Part shown: positions 16,164 through 25,091 of the stretch, piece after piece | Layout of the letters: each line of letters opens with the position of its first letter | Numbering within the stretch: position 1 is the first letter of the stretch | From: an uncultured Methanomicrobiales archaeon | GTDB taxonomy: Archaea; Halobacteriota; Methanomicrobia; Methanomicrobiales; Methanospirillaceae | Direction of reading: 5' to 3' | NCBI GenBank assembly: GCA_903832665.1 | Contig: CAILCG010000014.1 | Location: 310,001-374,000, forward strand | Length of the DNA: 64,000 nt | The notes under the pieces: generated by a model | The model's database searches: none | Seen by the model: only the letters and a program-made list of their open reading frames with translations | Told to the model about the DNA's origin: nothing | Translations under genes and position numbers: made by a program

Positions 16164-17039
16164 ATGGCACGCCCACCCCAAAACATCAACCAGGATCTTT
16201 TTACCCGCGGCGGGATCATCACCGAACACGACCCCGACTTCTGCATTGTCCGTCTCCGGATGCCGGCCGGGATGATCACTCCGGCACAGCTAAAGGAGGT
16301 GGGAGAGATTGCCGGCCGGTATGGCGTTGACCGGCTCCACCTCACTACCCGCCAGACCATCGAGCTCCCGCACGTGGATCCCTCCTGCCTTGAAGGACTG
16401 CTGGGCGAACTGGAAAAAAACGGTACGCCCCTGGGGGCCGAACGGGAAGAAGTGGTCAACATCACCTCCTGCCTCGGCACCCGCAACTGCAAGTTCGGTA
16501 TCATCGACAGCGTGGGTCTGGCAGAGAAGATTGATAAGAAATTCTTCGGCAAGGAGCTTCCCGTCAAGGTGCGGATCGCCATCTCCTCGTGCCCGAACGG
16601 CTGCGAGAGCGAGCGGCTCAACGAGATCGGGATCACCGGCATCCAGAAGCCCATCCGGGATCCCGGGCTCTGCACCGGCTGCGGCACCTGCGCCCATTAC
16701 TGCCGCGAGAAAGCAATCGAAGTCCAGGATGGCATCATCGTGCTGGATGAGAACAAGTGCATGGAGTGCGGGTTCTGCATCATGCCCTGCCCGTTCAGCC
16801 TGATACGGGGAGCTCCCCCGGAGTACCGGATAACCGTAGGGGGCCATCGGGGGCGTCACCCCAAGCTCGGGCGAAACCTTGTCACGGTAAAATCTGAAGA
16901 AGATGTGATCCGGGTCATTGACAAGATCATCTACTGGATCTACCGGCAGGCATCCATGGGGTCAATGCTCCCCGAGCAGCTGGATGAACTCGAATTCGAC
17001 GAGTTCAAGAAGACCATCATCGCGATGGTTGGCGAATAA
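16164..17039 (+). CDS. siroheme sulfite/nitrite reductase-like protein with ferredoxin insert
   Basis: A 291-residue dissimilatory sulfite reductase-like protein. The siroheme/[4Fe-4S] ligand pattern C-X5-C ... C-X3-C is present (SCLGTRNCKFG and SSCPNGCES), and an inserted two-cluster ferredoxin domain follows (CTGCGTCAHYC and CMECGFCIMPCPF). An N-terminal ferrodoxin-like lobe has RLHLTTRQTIELPHVDP. Methanogens carry several such proteins; a few reduce sulfite with F420 (Fsr) but this short form has unknown function. It lies inside the sulfur block, so sulfite or siroheme chemistry linked to assimilation is a fair guess. Confidence 0.88.
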   Translation: MARPPQNINQDLFTRGGIITEHDPDFCIVRLRMPAGMITPAQLKEVGEIAGRYGVDRLHLTTRQTIELPHVDPSCLEGLLGELEKNGTPLGAEREEVVNITSCLGTRNCKFGIIDSVGLAEKIDKKFFGKELPVKVRIAISSCPNGCESERLNEIGITGIQKPIRDPGLCTGCGTCAHYCREKAIEVQDGIIVLDENKCMECGFCIMPCPFSLIRGAPPEYRITVGGHRGRHPKLGRNLVTVKSEEDVIRVIDKIIYWIYRQASMGSMLPEQLDELEFDEFKKTIIAMVGE

Positions 17040-17308
17040 ACCGGTACCGGGCAGGACCCCGTTGATCTCCTTTTTTTACCGGGCATCGCGGTAATCCTGT
17101 CGTTTCGATCATCAGTATATCGCGTGATGCACCCGGAGTTCGGAATGACAGGGTGTAACAAAAGACAACGTCTTCCTCAACGATAGTCCGGTTTTTCCGC
17201 CGGAGACGAAATTTTTTTAAAAGGAACAGTTGGTTTTCCGGACACAGGAAGCCAATAAAAGAGCAGTAACAAAAAATGCAAAAAAATTTCGTGAACCCGG
17301 GGTTCACT

Positions 17309-17572
17309 TCAGTAGCTTATCGTCCGCATTGCGGTAAGAGTGTCGGGCACCTGTTTGCGGTAATAGGACTTGGCATGGCCGCAGGTCGGGCACTTCCAGT
17401 CGTCCGGGCTCGCGGAGAAGTCGGTGCCGGCCTTGATCGGTGCTGCCGACATAATCTTGCAATCGTACTGGTCCATTGTCTTCGAGTTGCACAGGATCGT
17501 GGTGAACGCCTTTGTCTCTCCGACTGCCGGGTCATAGATATGACCGCACATCATGCACGTGTATTTGTCCAT
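17309..17572 (-). CDS. rubredoxin with an extended, Cys-bearing loop
   Basis: A one-iron electron carrier; 87 residues against the usual 52-55. The Fe(Cys)4 site is complete: YTCMMCGHIYDP (Cys6, Cys9) and DDWKCPTCGHAKS (Cys61, Cys64). Between them about 22 residues are inserted after GETK, and the insert carries two more Cys (28 and 38). After the site a short tail ends at TISY. It is transcribed toward the sulfite-reductase-like gene. Small rubredoxins often serve oxygen or peroxide reduction in methanogens; the partner is not visible. Confidence 0.9.
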   Translation of the reverse strand: MDKYTCMMCGHIYDPAVGETKAFTTILCNSKTMDQYDCKIMSAAPIKAGTDFSASPDDWKCPTCGHAKSYYRKQVPDTLTAMRTISY

Positions 17573-17759
17573 AGTGATAACCTCAGATATTCCTGGTTAC
17601 AGGTAACACAGAACTATTATCTTTCACCCCATATTAGCGTATTGAAATTAACGTCAGATCCACGGTGCAGAATATACCCATTCCCCCCAATCACACAACC
17701 GGATACCGCACTCCTCCGGTCAAAAGAACCAAGAGGAACCATCACCAACCCTAACAATA

Positions 17760-18911
17760 ATGGAAGATTGCCCGCTCATCTACCTCAATAATGCTGCAAC
17801 CAGCTGGCCTAAACCACCGGAAGTTCTTGCGGAAGTCACCCGGTGCCTCCAGGCACCCATCTTCGAGCAAGGGCGGTCGACAGCCGGAGGAGTAACGGAT
17901 TATCCTTCCGCTACCCGGGAGGCACTTGCTGATTTTTTCCATGCCGAGGAGCCCGACCATTTCATCTTCACCCAGAGTGCAACGGACTCCTTAAACCTCC
18001 TCATTGGCGGCTTTGTTAAAAACCAGAAGGCTCCGTTCCACGCCATTACCACAGAACTGGAGCACAATTCCATCCTCCGCCCCCTGTCTTCGCTCGCAGG
18101 CGAGGGGCATCTCACCCTCTCGGTACTTCCCTTCCATGACGACCGTGTCACCCTGCCGGCAATCAAAAAAGCCCTGCAGCCCGACACCCGTCTTGTTGTC
18201 ATGACGCACGGGAGTAACGTGCTCGGTTCCCTGCAACACATACGGCCCATTGCAGAATACTGTGCGGAAAATGATATTTTTCTCATCATTGACGGGGCCC
18301 AGACCGCCGGGCAGATCCCGATCAACCTGACAGAGCTCCCCGGGGGTGCATTCGTATTCACCGGCCACAAGGCACTCTTCGGCATCCCCGGCATCGGAGG
18401 ATTTTATCTCACCGAGCCGGCAGCCATTGCCCCCACACGCACCGGCGGCACCGGTACAGATTCACGCTCACTTGCACACCCGGGAGAGATGCCGCAGAAG
18501 TACGAAGCCGGTACCCCGAATTATCCCGGCATCGCGTCGCTCCTCGCGTGCATCCGTTTTATCGAACGCCAGGGACAGGATGCAATCACCAGCAAATGCC
18601 GAGGGCTCACTGCACTTTTCATTCGGGAACTGGGGAGGGATCGGGCGATCACGCTCTACACGCCAGCTCCCGATCTGCCGGTCGTCTCGTTCAACATACC
18701 GGGCCTTGAGAATGATGAGGCCGGCTACATACTTGCAAAAGCATACAACATCATCACGCGGACCGGCCTCCACTGTGCCCCGCTTATCCACGAACGGATC
18801 GATGGGGGGAAAGGCTGCATCCGGGTGAGTTTCTCCCACCTCAATACGCCGGAAGAGTGCTGCCAGGCAGCAACAGCGATACACGAGGTGGCAGAGAGTG
18901 CGGATCGTTAA
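17760..18911 (+). CDS. cysteine desulfurase / selenocysteine lyase-like aminotransferase class V
   Basis: A PLP enzyme of 383 residues that would release sulfane sulfur (or selenium) from cysteine. The start LIYLNNAATSWPKPPEV is typical of the subfamily often found with selenium and Mo-hydroxylase genes in bacteria. Other marks are DGAQTAGQIPI, the PLP lysine in FTGHKALFGIPGIGG, the active-site Cys in TGLHCAPLIHE and a final GCIRVSFSHLNTPEE. It overlaps the next gene by 14 bases. Its place beside TusA, DsrE-like and YeeE genes makes it a likely sulfur source for that relay. Selenium instead of sulfur is possible but unproved. Confidence 0.9.
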   Translation: MEDCPLIYLNNAATSWPKPPEVLAEVTRCLQAPIFEQGRSTAGGVTDYPSATREALADFFHAEEPDHFIFTQSATDSLNLLIGGFVKNQKAPFHAITTELEHNSILRPLSSLAGEGHLTLSVLPFHDDRVTLPAIKKALQPDTRLVVMTHGSNVLGSLQHIRPIAEYCAENDIFLIIDGAQTAGQIPINLTELPGGAFVFTGHKALFGIPGIGGFYLTEPAAIAPTRTGGTGTDSRSLAHPGEMPQKYEAGTPNYPGIASLLACIRFIERQGQDAITSKCRGLTALFIRELGRDRAITLYTPAPDLPVVSFNIPGLENDEAGYILAKAYNIITRTGLHCAPLIHERIDGGKGCIRVSFSHLNTPEECCQAATAIHEVAESADR

Positions 18912-19269
18912 GTCGGTCCAGACCAAGATCTGCGTGGACGGATCGCTGATGAAGGAGTTCGTGCTCGATGAGCCGCTCACCGGGGGGTTCCTGGATTTTC
19001 TCTCCCGCATCGGGACCATAAAGCAGTACCCCCACCTGAAACGCCCGTACTTCTCATTTGAGCAGGAGTACTTCATCTCCATCAAGGGATTCGAGGGCGA
19101 TCCCTGCGTTGAGGTGCGGTACCGGAAGGAGTTCCAGGACCTGACCGCTGATTACTTCCATCTCTTGGTGTTTTACTCGGGGGAAGGGGATGCAGGTCTG
19201 AGGAAAATGCTGGGCATCCGTGACGCGATCCGGGAAAAGATCCGGTCCCGGGCATCCAATACCATCTGA
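18898..19269 (+). CDS. uncharacterised 123-residue protein coupled to cysteine desulfurase
   Basis: It starts at a GTG inside the end of the desulfurase gene (14-base overlap), a strong sign of coupled translation. The family is not recognised. The protein is soluble, with Cys in QTKICVDG and GDPCVEVRY, and an aromatic centre (QYPHLKRPYFSFEQEYFIS). It may be an accessory or acceptor protein for the desulfurase; this rests on position only. Confidence 0.7.
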   Translation: MRIVKSVQTKICVDGSLMKEFVLDEPLTGGFLDFLSRIGTIKQYPHLKRPYFSFEQEYFISIKGFEGDPCVEVRYRKEFQDLTADYFHLLVFYSGEGDAGLRKMLGIRDAIREKIRSRASNTI

Positions 19270-19863
19270 TACCTAGCGAATCTCCTTTTTTGTTAACCCG
19301 GGTATCCTCAATGGTAACGGTAATTCATTTGGGTTTGACAAAAAAAATTTGTTACAGGGGTCAAGAGGACGCTCTCCGAGATCAGCCTCCCCCACCATAG
19401 GAAAATAGAGTCACTGTCATATTTTGATAAATGAGAGAATTTCCCCGGGATACATGTAAAATAATGGGGGTTGAGACCCCCATACCCCTAAAGCGATAAA
19501 CGCCCGCCGCCCCGAAGGGCACCCTGCGGCGGATCAATGACGGAAAATAAAATCCAGGAAACCTTCTTGCCCCGCCGTGCCTCGGAGAGGCCCTGAGGCG
19601 GGGGATCATCACTACACCAGATCATGGTACCGATTTTCATGCTTCGGGTGCGAACACTTTGTTCATGTTCGTTTCAACAGAGCCAAATTTTTTATTATTA
19701 TTCAGGTGCGAACTCTCGTCAATCTTGTCTTGGACAAGTGCTGAAAAAACGAACTGAAAAAATCAAAAATACGATCAGGATCCACGAAAAAAATACTCAA
19801 ATGCCTTAAAAAATCCGGTGAGAGGGATGTGATCCCCCACCGCGTGTGATCTGCCGGGAAAAA
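19270..19863. other. intergenic region holding repeat R3
   Basis: No gene is supported. The middle is the R3 repeat. The right part (19620-19800) is AT-rich with long A and T runs and looks like the 3' flank of the leftward fwd operon. A 61-residue ORF there has no coding features. Confidence 0.5.
19461..19612 (+). repeat. dispersed repeat R3, copy 1
   Basis: A GC-rich intergenic element of ~150 bases starting AATAATGGGGGTTGAGACC and ending GGCCCTGAGGCGGGGGATCA. The reverse complement of 62221-62386 aligns along its length with most bases shared, including GAAAATAAA, CCCCGCCGTGC and GGAGAGGCCCTGAGGCGGGGG. No ORF in it is conserved in a coding way. Confidence 0.8.
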
Positions 19864-20664
19864 TTATTGTTTCATATAGAGCTTGCCGTATACGGTCTCG
19901 CCCTTTCTCTTGGGGTGGCGCTCGCCAATATCGCCGATATACTCGGCAAACTTTGCCTTGGTCCCGTCAACATCAAGGCTGACTTCGCCAACCTGCTTGT
20001 AGCCGGGCATCATGACATTGATCTTGCCAAAGATGTAGATCTCGCCCTTGACAACTTGGCCACCGACACGGCGGTTCGCGTTGCCCTTGACAATGATCCT
20101 GCCGCCCTCCATGTGGGTGCCGAGGTGGATGTCGACATCGCCTTCGATGATCATCTCACCACCGATCATGAATGTCCCGACATCCGAGCCGGCATTCCCC
20201 TTGACCCGGAGAACTCCGCCGCTCATGCCTCTCCAGTCGCCACGGTATGCAGCACCAAGATAGTTGCCCGCGTTGCCTTCGATGGTGAATTCCCCGCCTT
20301 TCATAGCGAGCCCGCAGAAGGAGTGGACATTGCCCTTGACGAGCAGTTTTCCGCCCGACATCCAGCTGCCGGTATACATATCGCAGGTGGAGTTGACAAT
20401 GACTTCACCGGCGTTCATCTTGGCGCCGATGTACTTCATCTTCGTGCAGTCACCGTTGATGACAATCTTCGTGTCGGCGGCAGTTGCGCCTGCTTCACCG
20501 GCAATGGTGAAGTAGTCGCCCAGGGTCGTGATCTCCTTGCCCTGGAACGCACCGAGTTTTGCTATATCAGCGGCTTTTTTTCCGGCAAAGGCATCCGGGT
20601 TCACATTCTCGCATTCGAGGAAAAGTTCCGGTGTGTTCTTTACCGTCAGTGTAACAGTGTTCAT
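19864..20664 (-). CDS. fwdC: formylmethanofuran dehydrogenase subunit C
   Basis: Beta-helical structural subunit related to the C-terminal domain of glutamate synthase; 266 residues, the normal length. Residues 1-65 form the N-terminal part lacking in the chimera at 5884-6603. From KIVINGDCTKMKYIG (~66) repeated turns GG.(L/I).(V/I).GN run to ~230, with AAYRGDWRGMSGG as the family core. It is the last gene of the operon, 11 bases after fwdA. Confidence 0.95.
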   Translation of the reverse strand: MNTVTLTVKNTPELFLECENVNPDAFAGKKAADIAKLGAFQGKEITTLGDYFTIAGEAGATAADTKIVINGDCTKMKYIGAKMNAGEVIVNSTCDMYTGSWMSGGKLLVKGNVHSFCGLAMKGGEFTIEGNAGNYLGAAYRGDWRGMSGGVLRVKGNAGSDVGTFMIGGEMIIEGDVDIHLGTHMEGGRIIVKGNANRRVGGQVVKGEIYIFGKINVMMPGYKQVGEVSLDVDGTKAKFAEYIGDIGERHPKRKGETVYGKLYMKQ

Positions 20665-20675
20665 TCTTTTTCACC

Positions 20676-22382
20676 TCACTGGGTTGCATCCACGGCAATG
20701 ATGTGCTGGTGCGGTGCATAGCTCTCGGGGACCGAGTAGTTGTTCTCGTTGATGCTGTAGTAGCGGAGGAACTTCTCCTTTACATCATGAGCGACCTGCT
20801 TGTTCTCCTTGACTTTCGCATCCACCCAGAAGGTCTTCTTGTGACCCATGTCCATGACCTTGCCTTCTTCGACACAGATCTTTCCGTCCTTGAAGAGGTA
20901 GGCAACATTGGCAAATGCCTTCTCGATCTCGGGGCCGGTTGAGGGGAACTTATCCGGGTTGATGTTGTAGATGGCGATGTCGGCGTTCATGCCGGCCTTT
21001 AAGCCACCATAGTCCTTCATCAGGCCGAGGGCCTTTGCGGGACCGGCGCGGGTCATCGCGGCCAGCTCGTAGAGCGTGATCTCACGGTCGATGTTGGCGA
21101 GCGTGGTTGCGCCGATGACCTTGGCAGCTTTCTTGAAGCCGTTGAGGAGCTCGTCACGGACCTTCTTGCTCATGAGCCAGGAGTAGACACGCGGGTAGCG
21201 GGTGAACGGTCCTGCGTTCGGGTGGTCGGTGGTGATGAAACAGCGCATCGGGTCCTTTGCATAGAGCGGAATCTCAAGACCTACTGCCCACTGGGAGCAG
21301 AAGACGGCGTTGCTTGGGTCATAGATGAACGGAACAATACCTGCGGCGGTCTCGAGTTCCACATCCACGTTGAACCACTTCAGGTGGTTGAGCCCGTGGA
21401 GGTGGTGTTCGAACGGACCGTCGGCAGTCATCGTGGTGGTCTCGTCAAGGGTGACGTTTCCGGTATCGATGGTCAGGTTCTTCTGCTTGTTGACGTAGTC
21501 CATGACTTCCTTTGCCTTGGACTCGAAGTCGCCCCAGTTGGTGCCGCCATACGAGTGGAACTGGATATGCGTGGAGTGCAGGACCTGCTCACGGCCGAAA
21601 TTGTTCTTTGCCGTCATGCCTTCTGCAAGCTTCAGCGAGTCGATGGTGGTCTTGTAGTTGCCGGGGTTACCGAGATCGTTCTGGTGGAGGTGCATCGAGT
21701 GCGGGAGACCGAGGTACTCGTTTGCCTCGATCAGGCCCTTGATGATCTCTGCAGGGGTGATCTCGAAGTACGGGACCGGGTCGTGGATGGTGAGACAGTT
21801 CAGTCCCCATGCCCAGGCTTCCGTGCCGCCGGGGTTGACGCATTTGATACCATAACCCTTGGTCTGGCGGAGCACCCATGCGATATAGGCAGCGGTGTTC
21901 TCGACTTCATGGTTCTTGAGGTACTCAAGAATGAACCAGTTGTTGCCAAAGACCGGCAGAGCGGCTTCATCGATGATGGGGGTGTCGTGGATCTCTTCGT
22001 GGACATGCCGGGCGTACAGCGGGGGCATTGCCGCTTCCATGGCAAACGTGAATCCCATGCGGGCGTACTCGTAGCCGGTCTTGAAGACGGTCGGAATGGA
22101 CTTGCCGCCCTCGATCCGGGTCATGCCGGGCTTCTTGTGGGAGTCGAAATGCTTGTCCTCGGGGCGGTACCAGCGGCCTGCATTGACCTTGGGTCCTGCC
22201 ACGTGGGCGTGGATCTCAAGGGCGCCTGCCATCACGGTCTTGCCTGCGGCATTGATGACCCGTGCACCGGAGCTGACGGATTCGATAATCTTGCCATCCT
22301 TGACAGCAATGTCTTTTTTGTCGCCCTTGATTCCCTGGACCGGGTCAAAGACGTGGCCGTTCTTGATGATAAATTCAGACAT
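20676..22382 (-). CDS. fwdA: formylmethanofuran dehydrogenase subunit A (amidohydrolase)
   Basis: Binuclear-zinc amidohydrolase that condenses the formate made by FwdB with methanofuran at the far end of the internal tunnel. It has 568 residues with an intact frame. Zinc-ligand and active-site stretches are visible: ALEIHAHVAGPKVNAGRWYR (His 58, 60), HSMHLHQNDLGNPGNY, LHSTHIQFHSYGG and ITTDHPNAGPFTRYP. It is the only full fwdA in the window, so the first fwd locus would depend on it or on a copy elsewhere. The ATG follows the fwdB stop directly (22383). Confidence 0.97.
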   Translation of the reverse strand: MSEFIIKNGHVFDPVQGIKGDKKDIAVKDGKIIESVSSGARVINAAGKTVMAGALEIHAHVAGPKVNAGRWYRPEDKHFDSHKKPGMTRIEGGKSIPTVFKTGYEYARMGFTFAMEAAMPPLYARHVHEEIHDTPIIDEAALPVFGNNWFILEYLKNHEVENTAAYIAWVLRQTKGYGIKCVNPGGTEAWAWGLNCLTIHDPVPYFEITPAEIIKGLIEANEYLGLPHSMHLHQNDLGNPGNYKTTIDSLKLAEGMTAKNNFGREQVLHSTHIQFHSYGGTNWGDFESKAKEVMDYVNKQKNLTIDTGNVTLDETTTMTADGPFEHHLHGLNHLKWFNVDVELETAAGIVPFIYDPSNAVFCSQWAVGLEIPLYAKDPMRCFITTDHPNAGPFTRYPRVYSWLMSKKVRDELLNGFKKAAKVIGATTLANIDREITLYELAAMTRAGPAKALGLMKDYGGLKAGMNADIAIYNINPDKFPSTGPEIEKAFANVAYLFKDGKICVEEGKVMDMGHKKTFWVDAKVKENKQVAHDVKEKFLRYYSINENNYSVPESYAPHQHIIAVDATQ

Positions 22383-23708
22383 TTATGCGCCTCCCTTTGC
22401 GAGGAGTTCATCAACACGGGTGTTGATCTTGGTCAGGAGTTCCTCGTCAGTCAGCATGCCTTCCGGTGGATCGACAACCTTGCGGGTCTCGATCGGGACA
22501 TTGTCCATACGATAGGCACAGCCGCCGACTTCGACACCGACCATGGCGACCGGGATATGGATATCCGAGATCTCGGTGGTGCAGTTGATATGCGGGTCGA
22601 CTGTGACGGTGGGTTTTCTCGAACTGCTGATCATTGCATCGACCGGGAAGTGTGCGCCGGGGTCGGTGGCAATGTAGAAGCAGGCCTCGACTTCATTGCG
22701 GTTGAGGAGATCAACAGAGGTCGTCTCACCGGTCTGGTGGCGGGCCTGATCCCTGCGGGAGAGGTCAACTGCGTACGGGAACCCGTACTGCCAGCCGAGC
22801 ACCTGGCCGGAGCCGGTGACGTTCCAGTGACCACGCATGGCCATGATCGCAAACTTCGTGTGATCGTTCATGTCGCGGGTCAGGTTGATGGCGATATCGA
22901 TATTGTGGTTCCGGCCCATGGTGTGGGTAAGTCCCATGCCGAAGAAGATGATGCCGAACCGTGCCGACTTCAGGTCATCGGCCATTGCCTGGATCTTCTC
23001 TTTTGGCACGCCGCCGACAAAGTCGGGGAGTGCTTCGCCGCGGACTGCGGTCCTGAAGGCGTTTAAGAGTTCGTAATCATAGCCCTGCTGGACCTGGATG
23101 AACTCGTCAGCGCACTTGGCGGTATCCGTGTACCGGCAGTCAACGCAGTAGATCTTGCGGCCCTTGTGGCCCTTGACGGTGAAGAAACCGCGGGGGAAGA
23201 TCGAGTACCGGGACATATGGCGGGGGTGGGCGTGAGCCGGGTTGCAGCCCCAGAAGATGACACGGTCGGCACGGTTCTTGACCTCACCGAGCGTACAGCT
23301 CGGGACACCGACATCTTCGATGGCGATGAGGGACGAGCCGTGGCAGACAGTTGCACAGTTATCGACAATGCCACCGACCTTCTCAGCGATCTCGTGGCCG
23401 ATGCTCATGGCCTGGCAGCTGGTGGATGCCCAGCCGTACATCAGGGTCTTTCGTGACTTGACCAGCAGGTTTGCGGTCCAGTCAATGGCTTCATCGTAGG
23501 TGATCTCCTTGTAGGAGCCGTCGGCCTGGCGCATCCGCGGGCGTTGTACACGGCCGGGGAGCCTCTGGTGGTTGAACTTTTCGGCGCCGATGGCGCAGGC
23601 GTTCTTGACCCCAAGGATCGTCTTGTTGTCATCGGATACCGTCACGATGAGATCATCGCACAGGGTACCGCAGAACGGACAGATTACATCAGTTACATCT
23701 TTTGGCAT
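22383..23708 (-). CDS. fwdB: formylmethanofuran dehydrogenase subunit B
   Basis: CO2-reducing Mo/W-pterin subunit; 441 residues. The N-terminal cluster motif VICPFCGTLCDDL, the metal-ligand Cys in NCATVCHGSS, RVIFWGCNPAHAHPRH and the C-terminal CTTEISDIHIPVAMVGVEVG all fit the family. Cys, not selenocysteine, is at the metal. It is the intact counterpart of the frameshifted copy at 6605-7988, with high similarity along the length. No features decide between Mo and W. Confidence 0.97.
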   Translation of the reverse strand: MPKDVTDVICPFCGTLCDDLIVTVSDDNKTILGVKNACAIGAEKFNHQRLPGRVQRPRMRQADGSYKEITYDEAIDWTANLLVKSRKTLMYGWASTSCQAMSIGHEIAEKVGGIVDNCATVCHGSSLIAIEDVGVPSCTLGEVKNRADRVIFWGCNPAHAHPRHMSRYSIFPRGFFTVKGHKGRKIYCVDCRYTDTAKCADEFIQVQQGYDYELLNAFRTAVRGEALPDFVGGVPKEKIQAMADDLKSARFGIIFFGMGLTHTMGRNHNIDIAINLTRDMNDHTKFAIMAMRGHWNVTGSGQVLGWQYGFPYAVDLSRRDQARHQTGETTSVDLLNRNEVEACFYIATDPGAHFPVDAMISSSRKPTVTVDPHINCTTEISDIHIPVAMVGVEVGGCAYRMDNVPIETRKVVDPPEGMLTDEELLTKINTRVDELLAKGGA

Positions 23709-23714
23709 AGCTCC

Positions 23715-24122
23715 TCACTTCCTTATGAGGCCGCAGGCGTCCTGCAATACCTCGACTGCGCCCATGATGCGGGCACTGGCAGCGACTTCCACATCCACCG
23801 GGAATCCCTTGAAACAGGGTTCTCCGGTTGAGTAGGTGTACGCCGGGACAATCCGGTTGGCCCAGGGTCCCATCGGGATGTGGGCAAGACCGGGAACAAG
23901 GTCTTCGCGGGTCTCGACAGCTTTTACAATAACGCTGCCGACCGAGCTGGTGACCTTGACATTGGTATTCTTCCATACACCGAGTTTCTTCATGTCTTCA
24001 GGGTGCATGTGCATAATCGTGCAGGCATCGAAATATTTCTGGGACGTCTTACCTGCTTCCATGCCAACACCCTGCTGGATGGTCCGGCACGTGATCATGT
24101 TGAGGGTTATTTTCTTTTCCAT
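23715..24122 (-). CDS. fwdD: formylmethanofuran dehydrogenase subunit D
   Basis: Molybdopterin dinucleotide-binding subunit of 135 residues, starting MEKKITLNMITCRTIQQG. The conserved KKLGVWKNTNVKVTSSVGSV and HIPMGPWANRIVPAYTYST are present. ATG 24122 matches the paralogue start; the longer frame upstream overlaps fwdG and lacks similarity. Six bases before the fwdB start, within the same operon. Confidence 0.95.
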   Translation of the reverse strand: MEKKITLNMITCRTIQQGVGMEAGKTSQKYFDACTIMHMHPEDMKKLGVWKNTNVKVTSSVGSVIVKAVETREDLVPGLAHIPMGPWANRIVPAYTYSTGEPCFKGFPVDVEVAASARIMGAVEVLQDACGLIRK

Positions 24123-24136
24123 ACTTTCACCTCGGA

Positions 24137-24403
24137 TCAAGCCCTGACCGGGAACTCGCTTCCGGTGCCTTTGCCGGAGAGGCTGATCACTTCGTACGGG
24201 CAGGCTTCTACGCACACACCGCATCCCGCACAAAGTTCAGCCTTGAAATCAAGACTGACTGCAATACCATCCTGTACCTGGTAGATCTTTTCCTTGGTAA
24301 CAGGGTCGAGCGAAAAGAGCTCGAGAGCATTAACCGGGCAGGCAACAACACAGTTGTTGCACCCGGTACAGCGTTCCATGTTTACATGAACTGCAAAAGC
24401 CAT
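24137..24403 (-). CDS. fwdG: formylmethanofuran dehydrogenase ferredoxin subunit G
   Basis: An 88-residue two-[4Fe-4S] ferredoxin with CTGCNNCVVACP and CAGCGVCVEACP, first gene of the complete G-D-B-A-C operon. ATG 24403 (MAFAVHVNMERC) corresponds to the start of the copy at 8683. A perfect 9-base inverted repeat lies 12 bases upstream. Confidence 0.93.
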   Translation of the reverse strand: MAFAVHVNMERCTGCNNCVVACPVNALELFSLDPVTKEKIYQVQDGIAVSLDFKAELCAGCGVCVEACPYEVISLSGKGTGSEFPVRA

Positions 24404-24414
24404 GCACATCACAC

Positions 24415-24437
24415 ACAAATTTTTTGATAAAATTTGT
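24415..24437. promoter_or_regulatory. inverted repeat upstream of the complete fwd operon
   Basis: ACAAATTTT, five bases, AAAATTTGT form a perfect palindrome just before the fwdG start codon. It could be an operator or an RNA hairpin over the start region. The first fwd locus has no matching element at this place. Confidence 0.5.
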
Positions 24438-25091
24438 CTAATGGAGAGGTGACCCGGAACAGTAATTAAAGATTGTTAATTCTACAGACCATAAATCTGT
24501 ATTAATTAACGCGTCGATCCTATTTTTACAACTGATTAACCAGCGGTCCTGATTTTTCCATTATGTTAACAACCGGTGAAGAAAAAAATCATGCCGGGAA
24601 CGATTTACCCGCAGTTCCGGTTGTATAAAACATGGCTGAATAATTTTCCTCATTTTTTAGTGCCGGGATTTTGCTTTCCGCGCAGAACCCATCTTTTTGC
24701 CCATGTGGAGTGGGGGGTCCCGTCCCACCGGGTCATGCCACCCTTCCCTCCAAAAAATCGGGATCCCCCCTCACCGGGATTTCAAAAAAAAATTGATCCT
24801 CACCCTCCCCTGCCAGCACATAAGAGAACCCGACCCCTCATTTTTTACATAACCCACAGCACGGCTTCGCGGGGAATAACATCGGAGAACAATTTTACTA
24901 AAAGTTGCCCGGGTGGGGGGTAGGGTCCCTGACGAACCCGGATGCCACCCTACCTCCCCCCTGGTTCAAAAAAATGAAGCATGGTACCCACCCGGACTTT
25001 TCCCAAAAAAAATCTGACCCCTACCCCCAGGGAATGGATGCATCCTGCACCTATTTCCGGGCAATGGATCACGCATCCGGGCTAAAAAAAA
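24438..25091. other. long non-coding stretch with low-complexity, repeat-like segments
   Basis: About 650 bases with no supported gene. The left end (24440-24560) is AT-rich promoter-like DNA for the fwd operon (AGTAATTAAAGATTG). Two C/G-run-rich segments (24705-24830 and 24905-25030) resemble each other loosely: each has GTGGGGGGT, then CCGG.T.ATGCCACCCT.CC, then A-runs and CCTACCCCC-like ends, as in a decayed repeat. Confidence 0.4.

Noticed and set aside
21222-23066. 614-codon open frame opposite fwdA and fwdB
   Set aside because: It covers two certain genes and has a composition typical of an antisense shadow (Val, Asp, His-rich, no motif).
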